Positions 20,388 through 30,810 of a stretch of 64,000 nt of DNA are shown here, in pieces. Below the pieces are notes generated by a model. It did no database searches. It was not told where the DNA came from and saw only the letters and a program-made list of their open reading frames with translations. The stretch covers positions 361,433-425,432 of the forward strand of contig JACVCC010000004.1 in the NCBI GenBank assembly GCA_016742215.1. The letters are read 5' to 3'. Both the position numbers and the translations under genes were made by a program. Origin of the DNA: Brevundimonas sp. GTDB taxonomy: Bacteria; Pseudomonadota; Alphaproteobacteria; Caulobacterales; Caulobacteraceae. Position 1 is the first letter of the stretch. Every line of letters starts with the position of its first letter.

Positions 20388-23300
20388 ATGAAGCGCGTAC
20401 TGCTGGCCACGGCCGCCTCACTGGCGTTCGCCGGATCCGCCTGGGCCCAGACCCCCGAACCCGCTCCTGTCGTCGTCGCACCGCCCGCGACCGAAACCAC
20501 GGAGACCGAAGCGGAGGCCGAGGACGCCAAATGGGACGTCCAGAACCCGCCGGGACCGTCGCGCGACATCCCCATCGACACCACCCGCGGCACCTGGATG
20601 TCGCTGGACGTCAGCCCTGACGGGCAGTCCATCGTCTTCGATCTGCTGGGCGACATCTATGTGATGCCGGTCGCCGGCGGCGAGGCCCGCGCCATTGCGA
20701 GTGGTGTGGCCTGGGACATGCAGCCGAAATGGTCGCCCGACGGCCGGCACATCGCCTTCACCTCGGACCGCGGCGGCGGCGACAACGTCTGGATCATGGA
20801 CGCCGACGGCTCCAATCCGCTGCAGATCTCGCGGGAGACCTTCCGCCTGCTGAACCAGCCCGAGTGGACGCCCGACGGCCAGTTCATCGTCGCGCGCAAG
20901 CACTTCACCTCGTCCCGCTCGCTCGGCGCCGGTGAACTGTGGATGTACCACCGCTCCGGCGGCGGCGGCGTTCAGATGACCGAGCGCCGCACGCCCCAGA
21001 AGGACACCGGCGAGCCCGCGTTCTCGCCGGATGGCCGCTATCTTTACTTCAGCGACGACGCCACTGCGGGCAACACCTTCGAGTACTCGAAGGACCCCAA
21101 CACCCAGATCTACATCATCCGCCGTCTGGACCGCGAAACCGGCGAGATCGATCCCTATGTCACCGGTCCGGGCGGCTCTATCCGTCCGACGCCCTCGCCT
21201 GACGGCCGCTCGCTCGCCTTCATCCGGCGCGTTCGCTACCAGTCGACCCTCTATGTCATGGACATCGAGTCCGGGCGCGAGACGCCGATCTTCTCGGGCC
21301 TCGACCGCGACATGCAGGAGACCTGGGCCGTCCACGGCGTCTATCCGGCCATCAGCTGGACGCCGGACAACCGCTCCATCGTCTTCTGGGCCGATGGCCG
21401 CATCCAGCGCATCGACGTCGCCAGCCGCGAGGTGACGGACATTCCGTTCCACGTCGCCGACACCCGTCGCGTGCAGGAGGCCGTGCGCTTCCCGGTCGAG
21501 GTCGCTCCGGCGCAGTTCGACGTGCGCATGATCCGCTGGGCCCGCCCCTCGCCGGACGGCTCGCGCGTGGTGTTCGAGGCCCTCGGCAACCTCTGGATCC
21601 GCGACCTGCCGACCGGCACGGCGCGCCGCCTGACCCGACAGAGCGATCACTTCGAGCTCTACCCGAACTGGTCCCGCGACGGCCGTTCGATCGTCTACAC
21701 GACCTGGGACGATCAGGACTTCGGCACGGTCCGTGTGGTCTCCGCCAACGGCGGCGAGGGCCGCGTCGTCACCCGTCGCCCCGGCCACTACGTCGAGCCG
21801 ACCTTCAGCCCGGACGGCCGCACCATCGTCTATCGGACGGTGTCGGACGGCTTCCTGACCTCGGCCCTGTGGAGCCGCGATCCGGGCGTCTATCGTATCC
21901 CGGCCGCGGGCGGCGATCCGGTCCGCATCACCGACCAGGGCGTCGCGCCCCAGTTCGGCGCCAATGGCGACCGCCTGTTCCTGACCGGCCGCGAGGGCGA
22001 GAACCGCGCCCTGATCTCTGTCGACATGAACGGCGAGGACAAGCGCACCCACATGACCTCCCAGTGGGCCGGCGAGTTCGCCCTCTCACCGGACGGAAAC
22101 TGGGTCGGCTGGACCGAGCGCTTCAACGCCTATGTCGCGCCCTTCGTGGCTGCAGGCCGCCCGGTCAACGTCAGCCCCGACGGCAAGGCCCTGCCGCAGG
22201 CCCGCGTCACTCGCGACGCCGGCGAATGGCTCAGCTGGTCGGGCGACAGCCGCCGCCTGCAGTGGTCACTGGGGCCGGAGCTGTTCACCCGCGACCTGAA
22301 CCAGTCCTTCACCTTCGTCGACGGCGCGCCGGACGAGCTGCCGAAGCCTGACGAGCACGGCATCAACCTGGGCTTCAGCGTCCCGACCGATCGTCCGGAA
22401 GGCCGTATCGCCCTGACCGGCGCGCGCCTGATCACCATGAACGGCGCCGAGGTGATCGAGAACGGCGTGGTCGTCATCGACGGCAACCGCATCGAGGCGA
22501 TCGGCCCGCTGGCCTCCACCACCATCCCGGCCGGCACCCCGACGCTGGACATGACCGGCAAGACCATCATGCCCGGTCTGGTCGACGCCCACTGGCACGG
22601 CTCGATGGGGTCGGACGAGATCATCCCGCAGCAGAGCTGGGTCAACTATGCGGCCCTGGCCTTCGGCGTGACGACCATCCACGACCCGTCGAACGACACC
22701 AGCGAGATCTTCGCCCACTCCGAGCTGGCCCGCGCCGGCCGCGTGGTCGGCCCGCGCATCTTCTCGACCGGCACCATCCTGTACGGCGCGACCACCGCCT
22801 TCACCGCCCAGGTCGACGGCCTCGACGACGCCCGCTCGACCCTGCGTCGCATGCAGGCCGCCGGGGCGTGGAGCGTGAAGAGCTACAACCAGCCCCGCCG
22901 CGACCAGCGCCAGCAGATCATCCAGGCCGCGCGCGAGCTGAACATGATGGTCGTCCCCGAGGGCGGCTCCCTGTTCCAGCACAACATGTCGATGATCGTG
23001 GACGGCCACACGACGATCGAGCACTCGATCCCGGTCGCCCGACTCTATGACGACGTGCACCAGCTCTGGCGCCAGACCAACGTCGCCTACAACCCGACCC
23101 TGGTCGTGGCCTACGGCGGCAGCTACGGCGAAAACTACTGGTACCAGGAAAGCCCGGTCTGGAATCACCCGATCCTGACCCAGTACGTTCCGCGCCGCAT
23201 CCTTGACGCCCGCGCCCGTCGTCCGGTCACCGCGCCGGACAATGAGTGGAACCACATCTCCATCGCCCGCGAGGCCGCCCGCCTGTCCGAACAGGGCGTC

Positions 23301-23717
23301 AGCGTCTCGATCGGCGCCCACGGCCAGCGCGAGGGCCTCGCCGCCCACTGGGAGCTGTGGAGCCTGGCCCAGGGCGGCATGAGCCCGCACGACGCCCTGC
23401 GCGCCGGCACGCTGAACGGCGCCCGCTCGCTGGGCATGGACCGCGACATCGGTTCGCTGGAGGTCGGCAAGCTGGCGGACATGGTCGTGCTGGACGCCAA
23501 CCCGCTGGAGAACATCCGCAACACGACCTCGATCTCGCACACGATCGCCAACGGCCGCGTCTACGACAACCACATGAACGAGATCGCCCCGCGCCAGCGC
23601 GAACGCGCCCCGTTCTGGTTCGCGGAGGAAGGCGGCGAAGGCTGGGCCGCCGGCGCTACGGAAGTCGACACCGACGGCCACGGCCACGGCCCGGGCCACA
23701 GTCACGGGGATCACTAG
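20388..23717 (+). CDS. Exported beta-propeller / amidohydrolase fusion
   Basis: A 1109-residue secreted protein. It has a signal peptide (AFAGSAWAQT), then a long TolB/WD40-like propeller with repeated SPDGR units (e.g. SPDGRHIAFTSD and SPDGRSLAFIR) across roughly residues 60-660, then an amidohydrolase domain. The metal-binding HxH is in MPGLVDAHWHGS, with later His in TTIHDPS and TTIEHSIP and the closing GSLEVGKLADMVVLDANP. The C-terminus is His-rich (HGHGPGHSHGDH). The start at 20388 gives the signal peptide directly; an upstream in-frame extension is not plausible. It is probably a periplasmic hydrolase of peptides or cyclic amides; the substrate is unknown. Confidence 0.88.
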   Translation: MKRVLLATAASLAFAGSAWAQTPEPAPVVVAPPATETTETEAEAEDAKWDVQNPPGPSRDIPIDTTRGTWMSLDVSPDGQSIVFDLLGDIYVMPVAGGEARAIASGVAWDMQPKWSPDGRHIAFTSDRGGGDNVWIMDADGSNPLQISRETFRLLNQPEWTPDGQFIVARKHFTSSRSLGAGELWMYHRSGGGGVQMTERRTPQKDTGEPAFSPDGRYLYFSDDATAGNTFEYSKDPNTQIYIIRRLDRETGEIDPYVTGPGGSIRPTPSPDGRSLAFIRRVRYQSTLYVMDIESGRETPIFSGLDRDMQETWAVHGVYPAISWTPDNRSIVFWADGRIQRIDVASREVTDIPFHVADTRRVQEAVRFPVEVAPAQFDVRMIRWARPSPDGSRVVFEALGNLWIRDLPTGTARRLTRQSDHFELYPNWSRDGRSIVYTTWDDQDFGTVRVVSANGGEGRVVTRRPGHYVEPTFSPDGRTIVYRTVSDGFLTSALWSRDPGVYRIPAAGGDPVRITDQGVAPQFGANGDRLFLTGREGENRALISVDMNGEDKRTHMTSQWAGEFALSPDGNWVGWTERFNAYVAPFVAAGRPVNVSPDGKALPQARVTRDAGEWLSWSGDSRRLQWSLGPELFTRDLNQSFTFVDGAPDELPKPDEHGINLGFSVPTDRPEGRIALTGARLITMNGAEVIENGVVVIDGNRIEAIGPLASTTIPAGTPTLDMTGKTIMPGLVDAHWHGSMGSDEIIPQQSWVNYAALAFGVTTIHDPSNDTSEIFAHSELARAGRVVGPRIFSTGTILYGATTAFTAQVDGLDDARSTLRRMQAAGAWSVKSYNQPRRDQRQQIIQAARELNMMVVPEGGSLFQHNMSMIVDGHTTIEHSIPVARLYDDVHQLWRQTNVAYNPTLVVAYGGSYGENYWYQESPVWNHPILTQYVPRRILDARARRPVTAPDNEWNHISIAREAARLSEQGVSVSIGAHGQREGLAAHWELWSLAQGGMSPHDALRAGTLNGARSLGMDRDIGSLEVGKLADMVVLDANPLENIRNTTSISHTIANGRVYDNHMNEIAPRQRERAPFWFAEEGGEGWAAGATEVDTDGHGHGPGHSHGDH

Positions 23718-23770
23718 CCGTCGAGATCCGCGGACCGACCGTGGTCGGTCCCGGATCACATGCTGATCGC

Positions 23771-23816
23771 AAAAGCGCCGCCGTTAGCCCCTTCCGGGAG
23801 CCGACGGCGGCGTTTC
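23771..23816. terminator. Hairpin terminator between convergent genes
   Basis: GCGCCGCCGT pairs with ACGGCGGCGT around a ~20-base loop. AAAA precedes it and TTT follows, so it can serve both strands. Confidence 0.6.
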
Positions 23817-23820
23817 CGTA

Positions 23821-26800
23821 TCAGAACGGCGCCTGGATCAGGAGCCGGATCTGGTGTTGCTCAAGCCCGCTCGCCAGCCCGAGCTGGTAGTCCAGCCCGA
23901 ACGTGACGCCGTTCTCTTCAAGCAGCTTCAGGCCAACGGCTCCCATGAACCGGTCCGAGCCCGAGGGTGAGACTACCGCCCGGTAGTCCGGACCGTTCAC
24001 CCAGTCGGCGTAGGACAGTCCGGCCGACGCGGCATCCTGGAAGTCGTGCGCATACTCCAGCCGGATCCGCGTGGTCAGCCAGCGACGGCCGAGCTCGCGC
24101 GCGTTATCCATCAGGAGGCCGACGCCGCCCGTGGTCGTTCGCGTGACCTGTTCGTCGTACGCCAGGCTGTAGATGCCGCCGCCCTGTTCAGAGAAGGCTT
24201 CCAGGACAGAGCGGCTCGCGGACAGGCGACCGAACGGGGACAGGCGCCATGCGCCACGCTCCAGCTCGGTCCCGATCCGGACCGAACCGAACCACTGGTC
24301 GGCGTCACGATCGCCGGTCGCGGTCATGCCGTTGGCGGTCACGAACCTGCGCGAAGTGAGATCGAGCACGCCATACCCGAGCGCCCCGTCGATGAAGAAC
24401 GAGTCGGAGGGTCGGAACGAGCCATAACCGGAGAGGCTGTAGCCACTGCCTTCCGACCGGGTGCCGTTGCCGCCAATGCGGCTTTCGTCACGTCCGTATC
24501 CGGCGGCCATGCCCAGGACCAGGGTCTCGTCAATGCGATAGTCCACGCCTGCGGTCAGACCGGAAGTGGTGAATTTGGCCCCTTCCTGCGACCCGTCAGC
24601 GTCGCGCCTGCCGAAATCGACAACGCCCGACGCCCAGACACCCCAGCGCCCCTCGCGGATGGCGCCGCCCTGTCTTCCGGTGATCCCGGCGCGATCCATG
24701 TCGCCCCGCGCCTCCATCTGACCTGCAAGCGACGACGCGCCATGCATGAAGCCCGTATCGGCGACGCGATCCTCATGCGCCCGGCGCAGGGCAGGGTCGA
24801 GACCGTAATCAAACTCCTGGCTGCCGCCGGAGAAGCCCAGGTTCAGACGGGACGTGCCGCCTCCGCCCGTGCGCAGGTCGTCCAACCGATTGCTGAGGTT
24901 CTCGATCTGGCTGCCCGCGAACCGGCGGGCGGTCTCGCCCTGGGCCGCGATAAGGCCCGTGACTTCCGCGTCAGCTGCAGGATCCGGACGAGCCGTCACC
25001 ACCACCGTCACCGTTCCGGGCGACGAGGTCGAACTGGCGTTGGAGAGGGTATAGGTGGCCGTCAGGCGACCCGAGAAGGTCGATGCCGGCGTGATCGTCA
25101 GGCTGTACTGGCCCGCTGACGGATTCGAGATCACCGCCTCGGCCGATGACGCGGGCGTCAGGGACACAAGGTTCGCGCCGGTGAACGGCCCGCCGTTTGC
25201 TCCCGTGGTCAGATCCACCGTTGTCGACTGTCCCTGGAGGATTTCGACCGTAATCGGCGCCGCCGTGACGGCGCTCGGCGCCACCACGATCGTGAGCGCG
25301 GACTGGACGCTGAACCCATTCGCATCGCTCGCGCGCACCGTGAAGGACGCACTGCCAGCCACGGTCGGGACGCCCGAAATGACCCCCGCTGTCGTCATCG
25401 TGAGACCGGCCGGAAGCGCCCCGGTCGCAATCGTGAAACCGTACGGACCGGTTCCGCCAGCCGCCGACAGCGACTGGCTGTAGGCTACCCCGGTCGTGCC
25501 GCCTGGAAGCGACGTCGGCGAAAGCGAGATCGACGGCGCGGTTACGACAAGGCTGTAGGCCTGTGATGCCGGGAATCCGTTTGCGTCGGCCGCCCGAACC
25601 GTGAAGTCGAAGGTTCCGGCCTGCGACGACACGCCCGTCAGGACACCACCGCCACTCAGGGTGAGACCCGCCGGAAGCGCACCGCCGGCGATGCTGAAGG
25701 CATAGGGGCCGACACCGCCCGAGGCGACAAAGGTCTGACTGTAGGCGACGCCAGCCACGGTCGCCGGCACCGCGCCCGGGGCGAGCGAGATCGAGGGTGC
25801 CTGAACCCGCAGGGTCAGGGATTGCGAGCCGGTGAAGCCATGCGCATCCGTGGCCCGCACGCCGAACGTGAAGTCTCCCGCCTGGACCGGCGTACCGGCC
25901 AGAACACCTGCCCGGCTCAGGGTCATGCCAGTAGGCAGGGCTCCGGTCACAATCATAAAGACATGGGGACCGGTTCCGCCGGCCGCCGTCAGCGACTGGC
26001 TGTAGGCGACTCCGGCTTCAGCGCCAGGAAGCGACGTTGGAGAGAGCGAGATCGAGGGCGCCTCGATCCGCAAGGTCATGGGCCGCGAGCCGATGAAGCC
26101 GTAGGTATCCGTCGCCCTGATTCCGAACGTGAAGTCTCCGGCCTGTGTCGGCGTTCCGGCCAGAACACCGGCCGGGCTCAGGGTCATGCCGGCAGGCAGT
26201 GCCCCGGAGGTGATCGCCCAGGTAACCGGCGCGGTCAGGCCGGTGCTGCTGAGCGATTGGCTGTAGGCCGTGCCAGCCGTACCCGAAGGCAGGCTGTTCG
26301 GCAGCAGGGCCGGCGCGGGGCCGGCCACGGAGAGGTTCAGGTTGCGCGAACCGATGGCGCCATTGGCATCGACAGCCTGCACCGTGATGGGGAAGTCGCC
26401 CATCGCCGTCGGGATACCCGAGATCAGACCATCGGAGGCAAGACCCAGCCCCGGCGGCAAGGCGCCTGCCGTCAGCGAGAAGGTGTAGGGACCCGTTCCG
26501 CCGGTGGCCGTCAGGGGCGCGCTGTAGGGGCTGCCACCGACCGGGAAGACCGGCGGCGGGGCGATCGAGATCACCACAGGCGCAATCACTCGCAGCTGAT
26601 AGGGCTGCGCGGTCACGTTGCCGAAAGCATCGGTGGCCCGGATCGATAGCGAGAAGGTTCCGGCAGCAACGGGAGTGCCGGACAGGAGGCCGTTGGTGGC
26701 GAGGGTGACTCCCGGCGGCAAGGAGCCTGCGTCGAGAGTGAACTGGTACGGTCCGGTTCCGCCCGCGGCGGTGATCGTCTGGCTGTAGCTCGCGCCCCTG

Positions 26801-28548
26801 ACCGCGTCCGGAAGCGCTCCCGGAGAGATCGAGATCGAAGCGGCATCGATCATGACGGAATAGGTCTGTCCGCCGACCGCGCCGTTGGCGTCCGTCGCGC
26901 GGATGACAACCATGGTCGAACCTGTCTGGGTCGGGGTGCCCGAAAGCACGCCGGCGCTACTCAGGTTGAGACCGACCGGCAGGGCGCCGCTGAAGATCGA
27001 GTAGGTGTACGGGCCGACGCCGCCGCTGGCAGACAGGGTCTGCGAATAGGACGACCCGCGCACACCCGTCGGCAGGGTCGAGGGGCTCAGCGTGACCGTC
27101 GGCGAGGCGACGGACAGCGTGTACGCTTTGGTCGAGACGTAACCTGCATCATCGGTCGTCCTGACCGTGAAATTGTAGCTGCCCGGAACCGTCGGTGTTC
27201 CCGACAGATCACCGCTACTGCTGAAGGCCAGACCGACCGGCAAGGCCCCGGCAGAGATCGACCAGGTGTAGGGTGCGATCCCGCCCATGGCCGACAAGGT
27301 CTGACTGTAGGCGACATTGCTGGTCGCCTGCGGCAGCACAGCCGGGGTCACGGAAATGGTCGGCGGACTGATCGTCAGCGGATTGGCGTTGGTGACGGAA
27401 AAGCCGTTGGCGTCGGTCGACCGGATGCTCAGGCTGAACGTTCCGTCGTTGCGCGGCGTGCCGGAAAGCACGCCGGCGCTGCTGAGGCTCATCCCGACCG
27501 GAAGCGCGCCCGATACCAGCGCGTACTGGTATGGGCCCGTGCCGCCAGAGGTGGAAATGGTCTGATTGTAGGCGCCGCCGACGACGCCGGCCGGCAGGCT
27601 GGGCGGGAACATCACCAAAGTCGGCGCCGATACGACCAGGGTATAGGCCCGGGCGCCGGTCGCATTGACCGAGTCCGTCGCGGTGACCGTAAAGTTGTAG
27701 GATCCCGGCGTCGTCGGCGTGCCCGAAAGCAGTCCTGCGCCGCTCAGGTTGAGGCCTGTCGGAAGGGCGCCTGCTGTGACCGCATAGCTATAGGGCGCCG
27801 TTCCGCCGCTCGCGGAGAGTTGCGTGCTGTAGGGCTGGCCGGCGAAAGTCGACGCCAGCGCCGTCGGCGTCAGTGTGATGCCGGCGGGGGGATTGATGGT
27901 GATGGACGTCTGGCTGATGCGGCTGCGGCCCGCAAAGTCCCTGATCTCCACGAACAGATTGTAGACCCCGGCCTGGGTCGGCGTGCCCTGCAGCCGCGCG
28001 AAGCCCCCGAAGTTTGTCAGCGTCAAGCCGGCCGGAATTGGTTGCCCGAACGGGATCGACAGGGTGTATGGCGCCGTTCCCCCGCTGAAGGTGATCGTCC
28101 GGTTGTAGGCGACCCCGACCGTGCCGGCCGTAAACGGACTTGGGGAGAAGGTGAGCCGCGGAGTGATCGTCACAGAAAAGGATGACGAACCCGAAGCGCC
28201 GACTGAATCCTCTGCCCGAACTGAAAAGTTGTATGTCCCGGCAGTCGTCGGCGTTCCGCTGAGAAAGCCGTCAGCCTGAAGTGTCGTACCCGGAGGCAAG
28301 GTCCCGGCACTTACCGAGTAGGTATAGGGGGCCATACCGCCCGAGGCGACAAAGGTGGCCCCGTAGGTGTCGCCAACGTCGCTGGGCGGAAGAGTCGCGC
28401 TGACCGTGATCTGCGCCTGGGCCTGCGCAGGGAGCGCGAACGATCCGACGACAAACAGCACGCCAAACAGGCACGCGCGCAGCACGGCCCACGCGCGTTT
28501 CAGCGCGGCACTTCCAGATATCGACACGTCGCCCCCGACTTCACTCAA
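23821..28548 (-). CDS. Giant autotransporter with 12 putative-Ig repeats
   Basis: A 1575-residue surface protein. After an extended signal region (LFVVGSFALPAQAQAQ) come 12 tandem repeats of ~87 residues, of the He_PIG / cadherin-like type (nt about 25270-28410). Each has a GxAPYTYS-like strand, a GALPxGLxLSxxGxLSGTP block and a final (V/I)RATDANG. A short linker region (ARPDPAADAEVTG) leads to a C-terminal autotransporter barrel of ~280 residues starting near GRWGVWASGVVDFG and ending in QAPF, with the terminal Phe expected for BAM recognition. It probably displays a flexible adhesive stalk. The start is unclear: TTG at 28548 or GTG at 28527. Confidence 0.88.
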   Translation of the reverse strand: MSEVGGDVSISGSAALKRAWAVLRACLFGVLFVVGSFALPAQAQAQITVSATLPPSDVGDTYGATFVASGGMAPYTYSVSAGTLPPGTTLQADGFLSGTPTTAGTYNFSVRAEDSVGASGSSSFSVTITPRLTFSPSPFTAGTVGVAYNRTITFSGGTAPYTLSIPFGQPIPAGLTLTNFGGFARLQGTPTQAGVYNLFVEIRDFAGRSRISQTSITINPPAGITLTPTALASTFAGQPYSTQLSASGGTAPYSYAVTAGALPTGLNLSGAGLLSGTPTTPGSYNFTVTATDSVNATGARAYTLVVSAPTLVMFPPSLPAGVVGGAYNQTISTSGGTGPYQYALVSGALPVGMSLSSAGVLSGTPRNDGTFSLSIRSTDANGFSVTNANPLTISPPTISVTPAVLPQATSNVAYSQTLSAMGGIAPYTWSISAGALPVGLAFSSSGDLSGTPTVPGSYNFTVRTTDDAGYVSTKAYTLSVASPTVTLSPSTLPTGVRGSSYSQTLSASGGVGPYTYSIFSGALPVGLNLSSAGVLSGTPTQTGSTMVVIRATDANGAVGGQTYSVMIDAASISISPGALPDAVRGASYSQTITAAGGTGPYQFTLDAGSLPPGVTLATNGLLSGTPVAAGTFSLSIRATDAFGNVTAQPYQLRVIAPVVISIAPPPVFPVGGSPYSAPLTATGGTGPYTFSLTAGALPPGLGLASDGLISGIPTAMGDFPITVQAVDANGAIGSRNLNLSVAGPAPALLPNSLPSGTAGTAYSQSLSSTGLTAPVTWAITSGALPAGMTLSPAGVLAGTPTQAGDFTFGIRATDTYGFIGSRPMTLRIEAPSISLSPTSLPGAEAGVAYSQSLTAAGGTGPHVFMIVTGALPTGMTLSRAGVLAGTPVQAGDFTFGVRATDAHGFTGSQSLTLRVQAPSISLAPGAVPATVAGVAYSQTFVASGGVGPYAFSIAGGALPAGLTLSGGGVLTGVSSQAGTFDFTVRAADANGFPASQAYSLVVTAPSISLSPTSLPGGTTGVAYSQSLSAAGGTGPYGFTIATGALPAGLTMTTAGVISGVPTVAGSASFTVRASDANGFSVQSALTIVVAPSAVTAAPITVEILQGQSTTVDLTTGANGGPFTGANLVSLTPASSAEAVISNPSAGQYSLTITPASTFSGRLTATYTLSNASSTSSPGTVTVVVTARPDPAADAEVTGLIAAQGETARRFAGSQIENLSNRLDDLRTGGGGTSRLNLGFSGGSQEFDYGLDPALRRAHEDRVADTGFMHGASSLAGQMEARGDMDRAGITGRQGGAIREGRWGVWASGVVDFGRRDADGSQEGAKFTTSGLTAGVDYRIDETLVLGMAAGYGRDESRIGGNGTRSEGSGYSLSGYGSFRPSDSFFIDGALGYGVLDLTSRRFVTANGMTATGDRDADQWFGSVRIGTELERGAWRLSPFGRLSASRSVLEAFSEQGGGIYSLAYDEQVTRTTTGGVGLLMDNARELGRRWLTTRIRLEYAHDFQDAASAGLSYADWVNGPDYRAVVSPSGSDRFMGAVGLKLLEENGVTFGLDYQLGLASGLEQHQIRLLIQAPF
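25270..28410 (-). repeat. Twelve tandem Ig-like coding repeats
   Basis: The SGTPT-type core recurs every ~262 bases, with variants such as SGTPRNDG, SGIPTAMG and TGVSSQAG. Units 9 and 10 are the most alike (AGTPTQAGDFTFG, AGTPVQAGDFTFG), suggesting a recent duplication or conversion. Confidence 0.85.
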
Positions 28549-28729
28549 CTCATCAGGTTGTGCAGACGCGATCGGTACTGGGCCGTAACGGACTGATCAC
28601 CAACAAGATGCTCCCGAAGCCCTCCAAGCACGAACGGCGCCGACCGGCAACCAGCGCTCTCCTTTTCCGGGAAATTTTGCTGCCGGGTGAATAAAAGGCG
28701 ACACTTGGGCCCGTGTCCGGTGCAGACCG

Positions 28730-30808
28730 CTACAGCTTCACCGTCAGCGACGCCCGCACCGAGCGAGCCGCGCCGCGGCTGATCCACAGGGCGCTGTAGG
28801 AGCTGGCGGCGTAGTCCTCGTCAAACAGGTTATCGACCTCGACCCGCGCAGTCAGGTTCGGCGTCAGATCGTAGTCGGCGGCCGCCTTGACCTTCCAGTA
28901 GGCCGGCAAGCGGATGCCGTTCGCGTTCAGGTCGCCGGCCCGCTCGCCGACATAGGCGGCGCCCGCCATCACCGACCATTCGCGGCCGTCCGGCTGCGAG
29001 AACCGGCCGACGGCGAACAGCGAGCCGGAGTGCTCCGGCACATTGAGCACCGTGTCGCTGGCGAAGGCCGCGTCATCGGCTTCCGCATCCGTCCAGGAGT
29101 AGTTGGCGATCACCTGCCAGGCGTCCGCGATCCGCACCGAGCCATCCAGTTCCACCCCGCGCGTGGTCAGCTTGCCGACCGGAGCCAGATAGTTGGGATC
29201 GACCGGATCGGTCGTCAGGATGTCGGTCTTCTCGATGTCGAAGATCGTCATCGCCAGATCGACGCCCTCCCAGGCCCCGCTGACGCCCAGTTCGTAGCCC
29301 TCACCGGATTCCGGCGCGAACCCGTTCCCGTCACGCCCCGTGCCCGAGTTCAGAACGAACGACTGGCCCCATCCCGCGTGCAGCGACAGGGCGTCCGTCA
29401 GCCGGTAGCGAAGCCCCACGCGGCCATCCAACGGATTGTCCGAGACCTCGCCCACCGCGCCGGTGCGGTTGTTGCGGATCGTCTGGGTATAGTCGTCCAC
29501 CCGCAGGCCCGCGATCAGGCTCAGCCGGTCGGTGACCTGCCACAGATCCTCTGCGTAGAAGGTGACGACCTCGCGGGTCTCCAGATTGTCCGTGAACGGA
29601 GCGGGGTCCGGCGCGACCTGTCCGTAGACCGGCGTGAAGATGTTGACCGCATAGGGCGCCGCCGCCGACGGATTGCGACGCAGCCAGCGCTCGCCGTACT
29701 CCAGCTCATAGGCCTTCACCCCGAATGCCGGGCGATGCACGCCCAGGCTGGTCTCGATCCGGCCCCGCACCTCCAGCCGCGCGGACAGATCGTCGACGCT
29801 GAAATCACGCCCGCGCCGTTGACGCCACAGGCTGTCGCCGACCAGTCGCGAGTGATCGCTGGACAGGCCCTTCAGCGACCCGCCACGCCACGCCACGCCG
29901 CCGACCAGGCTCCAGTCGTCGCCCAGCCAGTATTCGCCCGACACCTGATGCCGCTCGTTGCGGAAGCGGGTCGTCCCATCGCCCGGCTCGCCGTAGTAGT
30001 TCTCCCGCCGCAGGGCCAGGGCGTCGCCGTTCAGTCCCGGCACGCCCCGGTCGAACAGGGTGTCGAAGGTGGTGAACTCCCCGACATAGGTCAGGCGCAG
30101 GGCCTCGTTCGGTCGCCACGTCAGCGACGGCGCCACCACCGTCCGGTCCAGGAAGACGTGATCGCGCCAGCCGTCGCTGGTCTCTCCCGCCACCACGATC
30201 CGGCCGGCCAGGGTCCCGCCGACCAGCGGCCCGGTCAGGTCCAGCTCGCCGCGCGTCAGGCCGAACGAACCCACGGTCGCCGTGAATCGCGCATCGGTCT
30301 CGAACCGCGGCGTCTTCGAAGCAAGATTGATCCGCCCGGCCGGATCGATGTCCCCGAACAGGGCGCCGGCCGGCCCCTTCAGCACCTCGACCCGCTCGGT
30401 CGTGGCCGGGTCCCGCGGCGGCGCCATGCCCCGGTTCGCGAGGAAGCCGTCGACATAGTATTCCGCCCCGCCGTCCGGCGTGCCGAGGAAGCCGCGGATG
30501 GCGAAATTGTCCATAACCCCGCCACGGTTGTTCTGCTGGCTGACCCCGCTGACGACCTCCAGCGCATCCACCAGCCGGGTCGCGCCGAGCGCCTGCAGCA
30601 GATCCGCCTCCACCGACCGGCTCGACGGCGACATCAGTTCCGTCGCCGCTCCGGCGCCCAGGGTTGCGTCGCGAACGGTCCGGCTGCCCAGGACGACGAT
30701 CTCGCCCAACGTGTTCGGGCCGGTCTGATCGGCCTCGACCGGGGGCGTCGCGGCGGCCAGCAGGCAAAGGCCCGCGCAACTCGTCAGCAGGGACAAGGGA
30801 AACTCCAT
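28730..30808 (-). CDS. TonB-dependent outer-membrane receptor
   Basis: A 692-residue receptor with a signal peptide (LCLLAAATPPVEA). The plug domain is clear: a TonB-box-like segment (GEIVVLGS), VSGVSQQNNRGGVMDNFAIRGF, YYVDGFLANRG, RVEVLKGPAGALFGDIDPAGRINLASKTP. This pattern fits siderophore receptors of the FhuA/FoxA type. The rest is a 22-strand barrel. It ends ASLTVKL, without the usual terminal Phe. The start at 30808 (MEFPLSLL) makes the signal peptide. No ribosome site is visible. A Zur-like palindrome sits just upstream, so a metal or metallophore substrate is plausible. Confidence 0.88.
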   Translation of the reverse strand: MEFPLSLLTSCAGLCLLAAATPPVEADQTGPNTLGEIVVLGSRTVRDATLGAGAATELMSPSSRSVEADLLQALGATRLVDALEVVSGVSQQNNRGGVMDNFAIRGFLGTPDGGAEYYVDGFLANRGMAPPRDPATTERVEVLKGPAGALFGDIDPAGRINLASKTPRFETDARFTATVGSFGLTRGELDLTGPLVGGTLAGRIVVAGETSDGWRDHVFLDRTVVAPSLTWRPNEALRLTYVGEFTTFDTLFDRGVPGLNGDALALRRENYYGEPGDGTTRFRNERHQVSGEYWLGDDWSLVGGVAWRGGSLKGLSSDHSRLVGDSLWRQRRGRDFSVDDLSARLEVRGRIETSLGVHRPAFGVKAYELEYGERWLRRNPSAAAPYAVNIFTPVYGQVAPDPAPFTDNLETREVVTFYAEDLWQVTDRLSLIAGLRVDDYTQTIRNNRTGAVGEVSDNPLDGRVGLRYRLTDALSLHAGWGQSFVLNSGTGRDGNGFAPESGEGYELGVSGAWEGVDLAMTIFDIEKTDILTTDPVDPNYLAPVGKLTTRGVELDGSVRIADAWQVIANYSWTDAEADDAAFASDTVLNVPEHSGSLFAVGRFSQPDGREWSVMAGAAYVGERAGDLNANGIRLPAYWKVKAAADYDLTPNLTARVEVDNLFDEDYAASSYSALWISRGAARSVRASLTVKL

Positions 30809-30810
30809 TT

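Noticed and set aside
20418..23759. Long antisense ORFs across the amidohydrolase gene
   Set aside because: Their His/Arg/Val/Gly-rich composition is that of a mirrored frame; the plus-strand protein has signal peptide and motifs.
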